This document shows, one piece after another, positions 22,990 through 33,497 of a stretch of DNA of 64,000 nt. The translations under genes were made by a program, and so were the position numbers. Under the pieces are notes generated by a model, which searched no databases, was not told the origin of the DNA, and saw only the letters and a list, made by a program, of their open reading frames with translations. The DNA is from Termitomyces sp. T153 (Eukaryota > Basidiomycota > Agaricomycetes > Agaricales > Lyophyllaceae), in NCBI GenBank assembly GCA_018296165.2, contig JACKQL020000008.1:620001-684000 (forward strand), written 5' to 3'. The stretch's first letter is position 1, and every line of letters starts with the position of its first letter.

Positions 22990-24131
22990 TTACTGTTGCC
23001 AGAACTTTGGGATGCTCTGGGAGTGGCTCCGCCATGTCCATTGCCACCTCCCACCACGCTCCAGGGTCTGCTGATGTCCTGCCAGCAGATGCCCCATCTG
23101 CATGACCCCCTGCCCCAACTCTGGTGGGAGATTCCCGGGCATCCTTGCCAACCCATCATGGATAGACCCCAGTGCCGCTGATGCTCTGTCAAGGAGGATG
23201 TGATGCTCTCTGGCCCAGTCTGCGGAATCGAATATCAGCTCGTAGTAAACAGAAGATGAAGGGAGCACTTACGGAGCACTCCCCACCACCCCAAGGCTGC
23301 CTCATTGGCAAGCCACTCTTCCCGCCGCTGCGCCCTCTCCACCGTTGCTTGGGTCACCTCCGCACTAGACCCCCGCTGAGTCCCCTGCATCCCCAACTCC
23401 TCTGATCATTGCCCTGCTGCCTCCACCTGCACCTCCAATGGCCTCATGCATGCTCACAGCTCCTGAAGCTGCAACAGTCACTCTGTGGCAGTCCCCATGG
23501 CAATATCTTTATCCCTATGTGCCAAGTCCCATTCCTTCCGAGCCTCATCCAGTTCCCTCCAAAGCCTGTCCCTCTCCTCCCCCACCCTATGAACTTCCTC
23601 CCCACATATGACCAACAACCTCTCCAACTCCTCTGCCTGACACTGCAGGAAAGCCTCAGCAACCAACCATGATCCTCCCACAGACTGCTCAACCAAGGCC
23701 CCAGAAGTTGGGGAATACACTGTGGGACCCGGAGGGCCCGCCATTGCTGGCTCCCCCCATGCCTGCTTGCTAGGCCCCACCTCCAGCGAGGGGGATGCCC
23801 TCCATTTATCCTTGTCACGCGTTGTGGGGGCCCCCTCCCTCCGCCCACCCTGTGGGGGCCCAACCTTCATTGGGGGCTGCCCCACACCAACTCCCCCCTC
23901 TACCCTGGAACCCCTCCCCTCTACCCTACCTCTCCAACCCTCCTCCAACTGCACTGCAACCCACTCACAATCCCACCCCTGTTCTGCCGCAATGCAAGCG
24001 GCATGCCAATTCAGAGTGACAGAGCACTTCTCATGCTGTGAGTGACACAGGAGACACACTGACGTGTCCCGCCACACTCCCAGCACAGGCTCCTCAAACT
24101 CACACAGTCCACTCCGCTGGGTACAGGACAT
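22990..24131 (-). CDS. Antisense frame in the 3' part of G1, Cys-rich plus coiled coil
   Basis: Between the chromodomain and the 3' LTR lies about 2.1 kb with no plus-strand product. On the minus strand a 217-codon frame (24131 to 23478) stays open. It has a Cys cluster (VCLLCHSQHEKC then further Cys, C-x2-C-x6-C-x9-C-x8-C), a Gly/Arg/Pro-rich linker, and a C-terminal predicted coiled coil (AEELERLLVICGEEVHRVGE then RLWRELDEARKEW). A second open piece (23268-22990; LLDRASAALGSIHDGLARMP) looks like its continuation after frameshifts. Similar debris lies at the same place in G2. Function is unknown; a regulatory or nucleic-acid-binding role is only a guess. Confidence 0.5.
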
Positions 24132-24809
24132 GCACTAGAAATGTGGGTTAGCTCAATAGGGAAGGGACATGCCAATGACACACCGGGGCCATTGCCTGAC
24201 ACTACTCTAACATTGGGGGACCTCTTGCTCGCTCCGCGGCCTCTGCAAAGTACTCCAGCATCATGTCTGCCTGCACAACTCTTGACCCTGTAGGAATGGG
24301 GTGGACCACTCCGGGGACAATACCAGACCTGGAACAAGAAGTGAGGACCATTTCCCCTGCCAACTGCACTGGAGCCTCCCCCAACAAAAGCCCTGAGGGG
24401 CCCGCCACCACTGCCAACAACTCTGATGGGACTTATTCAAGCACTCCAGCCATGACAAGCAAGAGACGGTACTTACAACTATGGTACATTGCCTGCACCC
24501 ACCTATGGTCTCGCCAACCCTCAGAGTCCTCCGAGGAAGAAGTTGAGGTATGTGCCGATGGGGATGGGGATGCTGCTGGAGAATATGTGGAAGACAACAT
24601 TAGAAAAGTTTGGGAACCTCAGAGTACGTCTGATCCTTTTCAATGACTAGGAAAGAACCCCCTGAGCAGTGGCCATGCTTTGACTTTGTTCCCCACGCTG
24701 CCACCACTACTGCGATCTGATCAATATTGCTCGACTTTGATTCCCACACTCCACCAATCCCCAAACTGTGCCCCACATCTCGAGGGTCTCAACACTGAAG
24801 GGGGGGTGA

Positions 24810-25755
24810 TGTCACGACCTGCTCCCTAGACCCTGACACTGCCCCCAGCCCCCCCAATGCTCCACCAAACTCCCCAACCCTTGCCCACCCTCTGTGCCCA
24901 CTTTGGGCAACTCTGACACTTCCTCGGCAGACCCTGACAGCTCCTTGATCAACTCCAATGCCTTCTCCGCAGCAGTTGATGCATCCCCTGAATTCTCCTG
25001 GACTCCCAAGGCTTCCCTCGACCCCAGAACGATCCACTTTCCAACTGATCCCATTAGAATGTCACCGTGGCCTGCTCCATTGCACCCAACAACCGTTGAC
25101 TCCGTGCAGTTCTGTTGAGCCCACTGCCATATCCTCTGCCCTCTGGAGCCGCCCAGTAGTAGGTATATAAGCCATAGAATAACCCCTAGTACTTTAGTCT
25201 TGATATTGCATTTACTGGTTTCCTATGTCTTGTCTTTTGTCTTGTCACTGTCTCTATTTTTAGTTTCAAATCCATCTCTTTTCCCTGTTTCATCTCACCT
25301 TGTCTCTGTCTCATCTCGACTGTGTATATTTCCTTTGTCTTCCTAAGTTCCTTTCATCTCCAATGTCAGTACAAACTCCACACGCATGCTATGACCCAAA
25401 CATTCTTATGACAACCCCAGACCTTGCTCCCTGTTTGGCCCAGGAACCCCTCTCATCTTGGTGATCTCCTGTCAAACTCTGGCTCCACCCCCATCAGCTG
25501 CAAAGCCTCTGCTTACCCTGCATTCTATTTGTGCACCCACAAACTTGTTCCGGTGCCTGTCCAGGTTTGATGACTAATATACTTGGTCTTAGACACTCCC
25601 AAACCACTCCGGACTTGCTCAAACTGCCCCCTAGCTCCCCCTCACAAGTCCCTCCATGCCAATCCTGGACACTTGGTTATAAGCGCAGGATATTGCATCC
25701 ACCTAGTAAGAACTTGCCAGTGTAGCTGAGCCCCCATTGTCAGTGGAACCTGACA
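24810..25755 (+). repeat. 3' LTR of G1
   Basis: Starts TGTCACGACC directly after a purine tract and ends CCTGACA, followed by the target duplication ACCCC. It carries the same TATA box and AGTCTTGATATT block as the 5' LTR, and a short extra segment near 25560 not present in the 5' copy. Confidence 0.95.
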
Positions 25756-26955
25756 ACCCCCACCAATCCCTTTACCCTATTAACCTACCAACAACAACAA
25801 TTTTGGACCACTGACCTCTGGAGGGCCCCCTCCTCTTTGCTGGGCCCCAGGCCTACCCCTGGGCAACACTAGCTGACTCCCTAGTGGCAGACCTCCCAAC
25901 AGCAGACCTCCAGGAGGATGGAGCCCAGCCATGGACAATTTCCCCCCTCAGTGCAGCCTGGACCACTCCAGACTTGCTCAGACCAATTCCCTTAGCTTCT
26001 ACCTTGCAAGTCCCTATACTTTGCACCAACCCTGGAGCACTAGGTTATAAGTGCAGAATATTGCATCTGCCTAGTAAGGACTCATCTAGTGTAGCTGAGC
26101 CCCCATGGTTAGCAGAATCTGACACTTCCAACTTGAGAGCTCACAGGTGGCTTTTGCTGCCTCCTACTTACAGGGCATTGCCTTTGATCACTACGCAGCA
26201 CTGCTCTGGTATGACCCCAACAATCCCATGCTCTCCAATTGGCTTGTTTTCACCTAGGAATTTTCCAGTAAGTTTGGCATATTTGAGATGGTAGCAGAAG
26301 CAGGGTAAAACCTCTTCAACCTCTGGATGTGCAACAACAAAAACTTCACCACCTTCATTGTCTGGTTTGAGTGAGAAGCCTACAAAACAGGATGAAATTA
26401 CAATGCCCTCTGGTTTGCCCTCTGCCACACCCTTTCCCAACATATCAAGGATGTCCTCTGCCTCACACTAAAGCAAACCATATACAACAGTTACAAAGTG
26501 CTTATTATGCAGGTTGATCAATGCTATTGGGAAGACTAGAGCAAAAACATGGTACCACAAACCAACTGGAACACCTCCAGCAACACCAACTGGCAGGCCA
26601 GTTCAACCAACAGCAATTGACCCTCAATCCCCACAACCCCCACCTACCCTGCACCCCACTTCTCCCCAGGACCAGGACCTCCCAGTGCTAATCAACCCCC
26701 AGAACCTTGCTCACCTGCCCAACTCAATACTGCCAACTTCCACAAAGCTCTGGAGCCCCTGGATGCCAAACCCAACAACTTCTAGGACCTCAAAAATGCT
26801 CCAGACCCTACTGACTACTAGAAGGCCCTATGCACAAATAGGATTTGGGACAGGCCTTGAGTTGATGTACTGAAGAAAACTTAGAAGAAGCATTGGAAGG
26901 AGGGCACATGCATTTTATATAGTGAGCAGGGACATTTCATTAGTAGTTGCCTTAA
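25756..26955 (+). pseudogene. G2 gag, C-terminal half, with an embedded LTR fragment
   Basis: The gag resumes after G1. Its Pro-rich linker is broken at about 25956-26125 by about 170 bp that matches the 3' end of the family LTR (from CTGGACCACTCCAG to GAATCTGACA), replacing about 220 bp of coding sequence present in G1. The gag domain follows (QLESSQVAFAASYLQGIAF) with many stops, including the TAG shared with G1 (about 26256). It ends in a knuckle remnant, CILYSEQGHFISSC, where the second Cys has become Tyr. Confidence 0.75.
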
Positions 26956-27059
26956 ATGCCAGGTGATGGGATGTACCATATGGACCATTTATGGAGAAGA
27001 TTGCAATTATCAGTTTACAGAAAATGAGCCAGCAGTTTAGATCTTAAAGACACACCAAA

Positions 27060-28395
27060 TTGCAGATTAGACACCAATATCTTCTCTGCCCCAGCTGCAT
27101 CTCTCTGTGCAATGGTTTTCTCTCTGGACACCCTCCCAGCACACCTTCCCTCACACTCCTCCTACACACTCCTCCTCCACACCACCCTCCCTTTCTCTGT
27201 CAACTCTGACCCACTCTGGTTAACAGCAGCACCACCAATAACTTCATTTTGACAAATCCTTGATGGCACTTGCTCCCCAACACCTCTAACACCTCCCCAC
27301 CCCTATCCTTCTCAAGCTATTCAATGGCAATCCTACTTCTGCTGGAGATGTCACACACTGCTGAGAAATGACCATGACCTTTGCCAATAGATGATGATAG
27401 AACCTCCAGCTACTAGTCACCAAATTATATATCTCTGCCCCCATTGTCCTAGGCTTTTTATGGCTTTGCTCCACCAACTCCTGCATTGACTGGCCCAGCC
27501 TAATCCTCCATCTTGACTGGGATAGCCTGACCAACTTCACACCAGTCCCCTTCAATATCTCACCCCACTCTGAGGACTCTAGAGGCACAACTGATATTCT
27601 CCAGACCCCTTCACAGCTCCATTCAAAGTCTGTGCAATTGTTTGTCATCAATATTCACCTTGATAGCTTCCAAATAGTCCTCCTCACCCTCATCAATAGT
27701 AGAGCCTCCAGCACTTTTGTCAGCAGTTAGCTCAATCTCTCCCACAACACCCTCAACAAACCTCTTGAGCTCCAGCTCTTTGACAGAAGCCCTGCCTCAA
27801 CTAAAATCACCCAATACCATGACAATGCCCTCACCCTTGACAATGACTTAAGATTCTAGGTCCAGCTCCTTGTCACCTGACTTCCAATATCAACTCCAAT
27901 TGTACTTGGACTTCCTTAGCTGCAGGACATCAACTCCAACATCAACTGCACAAACCTCACCATGCAATTCCTAGGCCTCAAAGCAAGTCTGGCAGCCACC
28001 ATTCCCCTCTGCCTCCAGTCCCCTTTGACTTCTGACATCCCCAACCTCAACTCCAGCATCTCCAGAAAAGCTCAAATCTCCATGATCCTCAAGGACAATT
28101 AAGAAGGGGAGAAAAGCACACCTCCACCCTGGTCCCCCTCAAACAAAACTCAACAGCTTCTCCTCAACATTCCCAGGAATTGATACAAAGACTTGCAGTA
28201 CTCCAATCAACAACACCAGACCACTGTGAACAACCCTGCCACAACTCTAAACCTAGCTGCCACTATTTCAACACCCACCCCCATCAATCTAGAAGCCCTT
28301 GACATCAAAATCATTGGTGCCATCCCCTTTGCACATATCCTACAAGACAGCACCCCTGCCTTCCAACTTCAAATCATGCCAGCCCTACCAGAAGA
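27060..28395 (+). pseudogene. G2 protease region, two retropepsin-like units
   Basis: Both protease-like units are recognisable in shifted frames: the first near 27220 (VNSSTTNNF-like) and the second near 27690 (INSRASSTFV), each followed by an LGL/DW-type block. The catalytic Asp is replaced by Asn in both. The linker EALDIKIIGAIPFAHILQD (about 28290-28345) matches the segment before RT in G1 and G3. The region then runs straight into integrase. Confidence 0.7.
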
Positions 28396-28985
28396 TACCT
28401 ACGCACAAAAACTACTCCACCAGAACCTCCCTGACTCCAAGAGCTTTGATGCAATCCTTGTGGTTGTTTTTCACCTCACCAAACAAGCCCTTTTCATCCT
28501 CTGCCACACTATCAACAATGCTCCAGAGTTTACCAAACCAGTCCTCAAATATATATTCTCCAAGCATAGACTCCCAGACAACTTCATCTCCAACCATGAT
28601 CCACTATTTGTTTCCCACTTTTGGCAATTGTTATGCAAGGCTCTCTAAATAAAGACCAACCTATCAACTGCTTACCACCTGGAAACCAATAGACAGACTA
28701 AATAAGTAAACCAGACCTTGGAACAGTATCTCTGCCTCTATGTTAAATACTTACAGAACAAGTGGTGTGCAGAACTCCCCCTTGCTGAATTTGCCTACAA
28801 CAACATGCCTTACTCTGCCACCAGAGTTTTCCCCTTCTATGTCAACAAGGGCTACAACCTCTGGCTCACCTTATTTCTCAAGAATATCTTCTCCCACATT
28901 GCCCACAAAGTTGCTAAAGACCTCTGGTTACTCCACCAGTTCTTTTGGGATGAGATCAATACTGCCAATTGAGCCCACTCTAAGC
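28396..28985 (+). pseudogene. G2 integrase core; RT and RNase H deleted
   Basis: At about 28396-28430 the coding sense jumps from the pre-RT linker (MPALPEDTYAQKLL) to the integrase core (PDSKSFDAILVVV). The RT, RNase H and integrase zinc finger, about 1.95 kb in G1 (about 19690-21650), are missing. The core continues with SKHRLPDNFISNHDPLF and, after stops, AEFAYNNMPYSATRV. The junction is in frame over about 150 codons (28193-28645), but the result lacks polymerase and could only move with help in trans. Confidence 0.8.
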
Positions 28986-29049
28986 ATGCCAATGCCCAAC
29001 ATGACCCCACCCCTGACTGATCCCCTAGCACTCTGGTATGGCTCAATCA

Positions 29050-29470
29050 ACATAGCCTCAAGACCTAGAGGCCCTCTGTCAAGCTCAACCATAAGTGACT
29101 CAGCCCCATCAAGGTTCTCTAGAAGGTCTCAACACACACCTATAAGCTCAATCTACCTCTGGGCCTGAAGAGCCTCCACCCTGTTTTCCATGTCTGCCTC
29201 CTGAGAAAATATGCTCTGGACCCCTTTCCAGGACAGCATTCTAGCTGACCACCACCTGGCAAAGTCAAGGATGAGTATCACTACAAAGTTGATCAGATCC
29301 TCAACTCCTGCCTTGTCTATAGTCAACTCCACTACCTAGTCTGTTGGAAAGGCTATGGACCTAGGAACAACACTTAGGAACCCCATAAAAACCTCTCTGG
29401 AGCCTTTGCCAAGCTTCAGGACTTCCATTGATGGCATTCCATCAAGCTCTAGAACTCTCAGTACTAGTTA
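29050..29470 (+). pseudogene. G2 chromodomain remnant
   Basis: HPVFHVCLLRKY, then [27 protein letters not shown] and AKLQDFH follow the G1 chromodomain in order. Conserved Arg codons have become Cys or stops, as expected from CpG loss. Confidence 0.75.
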
Positions 29471-31277
29471 ACACAGACAGCATTAGTGGGTGTAACCTCT
29501 GCCTCTGAATCTATTAAGGATTCAATTCCTGCAAGTAGCCTCTGTGTGTCTTATTTTTCTCACAAAATCTAAAAAATTGACTATCCTTACACTAGCCCAA
29601 CCAGGAGCCAAAGAATTCTAGTTATAAGCTACAAATACAAAATATTACAAAAGGATGGTGCTAATGCAGCAAGAACAAGAAAACAGAATTTGATTCCCCC
29701 TCACTCCTTTTTTCCCTCCAGAATCTCCATCATCCTACTTCCAATCAGGTCAACATTCATCTGGGCCACCACCATGGTCAGAATCTCTGAGTGGCCAGGT
29801 AGAGGCCCCTCTACATCCATGGTGGCCTCAAACTACTTTCTGGAGCCTACTATGCTTTGCTGCCAATGCTCCACCAACAACCTCCCCATTTATCCCATGC
29901 CCTACCCCAACTCCAGGGAAAGATCCCCAGGCATCTGCACCAAGCCATCTTGTATTGAAGCAAGCACAGCCAATGCCCTATTGAGAAGGATCCAGTGCTC
30001 TTAGATCTAGTCTGCCAATGCTGTCAGTATGCCAGAATGGGAAGGAACAAAACCTTATGCATTATTCCTCACCACTCCAAGGTTGTCTTGTTGGCCAACC
30101 ACTCCTCCTGTCTTCTCCCCACCTCCACCATAGCTCAAGGCACTCCCACATCTGGTACTCTGCACTGCCCCTCCACTCTCTGCCCTGCCCATGTCTCCAA
30201 CTGCTCCAGACACTCATGCAACCTTTAAATCTCCACCAAATGCTTAGCAGCCATCTATGTGGTCACCTTCTGCTCTTACCACACCATGTCCCTATCTTCC
30301 TGTGCTGCATCACAGTTCTTCTGCACTGCATTTCAATCCTCTCCAACCCTTCAAAGCTTGTCCTCATGGATTGCCAGCATCCCTCATCAGTGCCTCTACT
30401 TGCTGGCATAGGAGAATCTTAGAATGGAGAGGGTTGCCTCAGGCACCCCCCCAGACTCTCCTACCAGGGGCTCCCATCTCAGGCCTGTATATGTGTGGCC
30501 TGGGGGACCTGCCATTGATTCTCTACTTCACAGCTTCTTGCTGGAGCCAGGCTCCAGCAAGGAGGACACCCTCTGCTTCCTTTTGTCCCATATAGGAGGC
30601 ACCCCCTCCTTGTGACTCCTCTATAGCAGACCTCCTTCCCCACCGAAGCACTGCCCTCTAATATCCTACTCTTCTGCCCCTCCCCCATCTGATCCCTCAC
30701 TTAGGCTGCCTCTATGGAAAGCAGACTAAAGAATCTTGATGGGATCCCACCATGGGTGCCTCAAACTTGCATTGATTCTTATGCCAAGCACAGGGGGCAC
30801 ACTGAAATGACAACTAGCTGAAAAAAACAAGGGGAAAAGTGCATGGCTTACTGGGGCCTTGGTTTGGCACCACTCTAGTGTAGGAGGGCTCCATCCTGCC
30901 TTAATCCAAGGCCTCTGCAAACTGCTCTGGCATGACTTCCAACTAGGCCACTCTCTAATCCTTTAGGATGACCTGCACCATGCCTGGTCCTAGGCTTGGC
31001 CTCAATACTCAGGCTGGAGGTCTCTGGGCTGAACAAATAAGGTTCTAGGCCTGAGAAGGGCCCCTCAATGGGCCTGCCACAGCCACAGACAACTCTACCT
31101 ACTGGGTTAGTACAGCAACAGGTGAGGAGCTATTGTACTTACAACTCTAAAACATCTGATCCACTCTCTACTTGTCCTCACACTAATCAAACTCCTCTTG
31201 CCAACTCTCATACTCTGTCCAAATCTTGACATAATTATTATCTGATAGTGGGGGAGTCAGAGATGACAACATTGCTA
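29471..31277 (-). pseudogene. G2 antisense region, decayed
   Basis: This is the counterpart of the antisense frame of G1. Alignment by eye with G1 22700-24700 is clear in places (for example around 29690-29900 and 30425-30620), but only short minus-strand frames survive (such as 30700-30479, Gly/Cys-rich). No plus-strand protein is evident. Confidence 0.5.
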
Positions 31278-32238
31278 CTGGTGATTGATTGATTGATTGA
31301 CCAGATTTATTTTCTTTAAGACCTATTTTTGTACATGAGACTCCCTCTTGACCATAGTGTCCTAGGTCCTGCAGTACATAATGGGGGTGGTAATTACAGA
31401 CACTCCGGCTAGTTCTCCAGCCTGATCCCTTTTCAGCTGATGCCGGTTACGCCTCATAGCCACTTTTACTACAATTTGACTTTGTCGGAGTTCATACTAC
31501 TTCCCATGCTAAATCCCACACCATCTGCCGCTAACATGCCATCCCAATTTCTAAACCCAGCTGTACTTGGCAGGGCTTACTGTGTGCATGCTGGTATTGT
31601 CCCTCGATGAGGCACTTGGCCAGCTCAAAGCCTCCCACTCCCATGCACCCAGTAAGGGCATCACGACAAACCCCTCCCCATGCCCAGACGCTACTTTTGG
31701 AAGAACAATCCCAAGATTCGGAACCCGCGACAGAATAGCCCAGTGTGCCACCAAGTGACAGACATGCTGCACCTTTTGGCTAGGCACCCGATCAAACCGG
31801 CAGCAGCGGCATTACCTCACCAGACCATCCAATGGACCACACAGTGTGTCGGCAGCCTGATCAAACTATTGACTCCTATCCTCCCGCCTACCCATGCCAT
31901 GACCTGCTTGGTCAGTGAAGGCCTAGACCCTCTCCCAAATCCGTTGCACCAAGGAAACCTCTCTTTTTTCTAATTGGTCATGAGCATGGTGGTCACCGTG
32001 CCTCATTGTACTATGTGTTGATTGGTCAGTCCCTTTTGGCCTGCACAACAAAGCCTCCTTAGTTAACACATGCAGGCAGTGGCTTTCTGGCAGCGTTGAA
32101 ATAACCCACGTAGTGTCTAAGGTGTTTTCCACACAGGCGCACTCAGCCAGAGTCGAAACCCCGACCTTGCACTTGCAAGTCAGGTGACCTGCTTTGGGAC
32201 ATGCTGGTGCCAGCTGAGCCAACGTGCCCCTGGTGATT
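31278..32238 (-). mobile_element. tRNA-headed SINE-like insertion, about 940 bp, in G2
   Basis: The insert 31287-32229 is flanked by a perfect 9-bp direct repeat CTGGTGATT (31278-31286 and 32230-32238), a target duplication of the kind made by target-primed reverse transcription. Read on the minus strand it starts with a tRNA-like head: an A box TGGCTCAGCTGG (32209-32220) and a B-box-like GGTTTCGACTC (32150-32160) with tRNA-like spacing. It ends in a tandem TCAA run next to the left target repeat. Unlike the surrounding G2 sequence it keeps many CpG sites, so it inserted late or is less mutated. The roughly 750-bp body has no recognised coding capacity and is long for a SINE. Confidence 0.8.
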
Positions 32239-32464
32239 CAGAGTATAAGGACATGAGAAAGAGATAAGGAACTTTGGGTACATCTGCACCTTTAAATTAA
32301 TTGGGAGAAGCTTCTGATGAACTGTGGCTGCACTTCAACTTTACTCCCCACACTGCTGCTTGCTGCAGTTTGAACAATATTGCTTAAGCTTTGATTTCCA
32401 TATCCCTACCAATCCCTAAACTCATGCCCTGTGCCTCAAGGGTCTTGATGCTGGAGAGGGGTGA

Positions 32465-33492
32465 TGTCATAACCCATTCCAGACTTGTGGGCCTCCTCCC
32501 AAGCCTTCCCACTTCCCTGGAGTCCCCCCCCCCCAACATCCCCTCAAATATAACCCTCATTTACCCAAGGTGCCTGCCCCAGCCATCTCCAATGCTTTCT
32601 CAGCAAACCCTGACAACCTTCTAGCAAATTCTAGCATATTTCCTATAGGCCTCCTCAGTTCCCCTCCTTCCTCCACAGACTCCTGAGCCTCTCTGACACC
32701 TCTTCTGACCCAGGCACACACTGCTAGCCTGCTCCCATGACCCACTCAACTCCTCTGGAACTTCCCAACAACTGTGGAGCAGACTGCATTCTCATCAGTT
32801 TCTATCAGAACATCAATGTGGCTTGCCATCTGGTCAGAACCAACACCTATCAACCCCACATGGCTCCAACAAGTCCTGCCATCACACCCCCAATCCCTGG
32901 AGGAGTCCAGTAGTCAGTATATAAGTTGTAGAGTAGCACTTGTTACCCTAGTCTTGATATTGCTTTACTTAGTTACTTGTGTCTTGTATTTCCTTTCTGT
33001 TACATTTTCTGGTCTTCTTTCTATTTCAGTCCCTAGTCTCAAATCTATCTTTTTTCTCAGTTCCATCTCATCTTAACTCTGTCTCACCTTGTTTATTCCT
33101 ATCTCCTTTATCATTGCTAAGTCTCTTTCAACTCTAAGATCATTACAAACTCTTGCACATACATTACAATCCTCTAAACATTCATAAGCTAAATCTGGAC
33201 CTTGCCCTATGCTCAGTTCCAAGACCCATCACTCTTAACTGATCCCCCATCAAACTCTAGCTCCATCCCCATCACTTACAGAGCCTCCACTTGCCTCACT
33301 GCTTATACATTTGCTCATGGACTTGTACCTGATGCACCTCTAAACTCAAACTTTACCATACCTAGTCTTGACTTGCTCAGACTGCTTCCCTTCCCTTATC
33401 CTTGCAAGTATCTGAAGCCCAGACCATCCTGGAGCACTCAGTCATAAGCACAGAACATCCCATCCACCTAGCATGGTCAGCAGAACCTGACA
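32465..33492 (+). repeat. 3' LTR of G2
   Basis: Starts TGTCATAACC after a purine tract, ends CCTGACA and is followed by the target duplication ATTGT. It is collinear with the 5' LTR over almost its whole length. The presumed RNA start AGTCTTGATATT is at 32950-32961. Near the very end it differs from the 5' LTR by small deletions. Confidence 0.9.
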
Positions 33493-33497
33493 ATTGT

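Larger units (their letters stand above)
14888..25755 (+). mobile_element. Gypsy chromovirus copy G1, complete with both LTRs, nested in G2
   Basis: Two LTRs (929 and 946 bp) enclose gag, two retropepsin-like domains, RT, RNase H, integrase and chromodomain on the plus strand, plus an antisense frame before the 3' LTR. A perfect 5-bp target duplication ACCCC (14883-14887 and 25756-25760) shows a true integration into G2 gag. A G-run purine tract (about 24797-24808) precedes the 3' LTR. Most coding breaks are single stops, many being TGA where the family has Arg, so it is younger than G2 but not active as written. Confidence 0.95.
12483..33492 (+). mobile_element. Gypsy chromovirus copy G2, split by nested insertions
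   Basis: Two homologous LTRs (12483-13551 and 32465-33492) flank gag and pol remnants. The element is bounded by a perfect 5-bp target duplication ATTGT (12478-12482 and 33493-33497). A second complete element (G1) sits in its gag at 14888-25755, and a SINE-like insert sits near its 3' end at 31287-32229. Reverse transcriptase and RNase H are deleted. A purine tract (GGAGAGGGGTGA) precedes the 3' LTR. Stops and frameshifts are frequent and CpG is nearly absent, so this is the older host of the nested pair. Confidence 0.92.
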
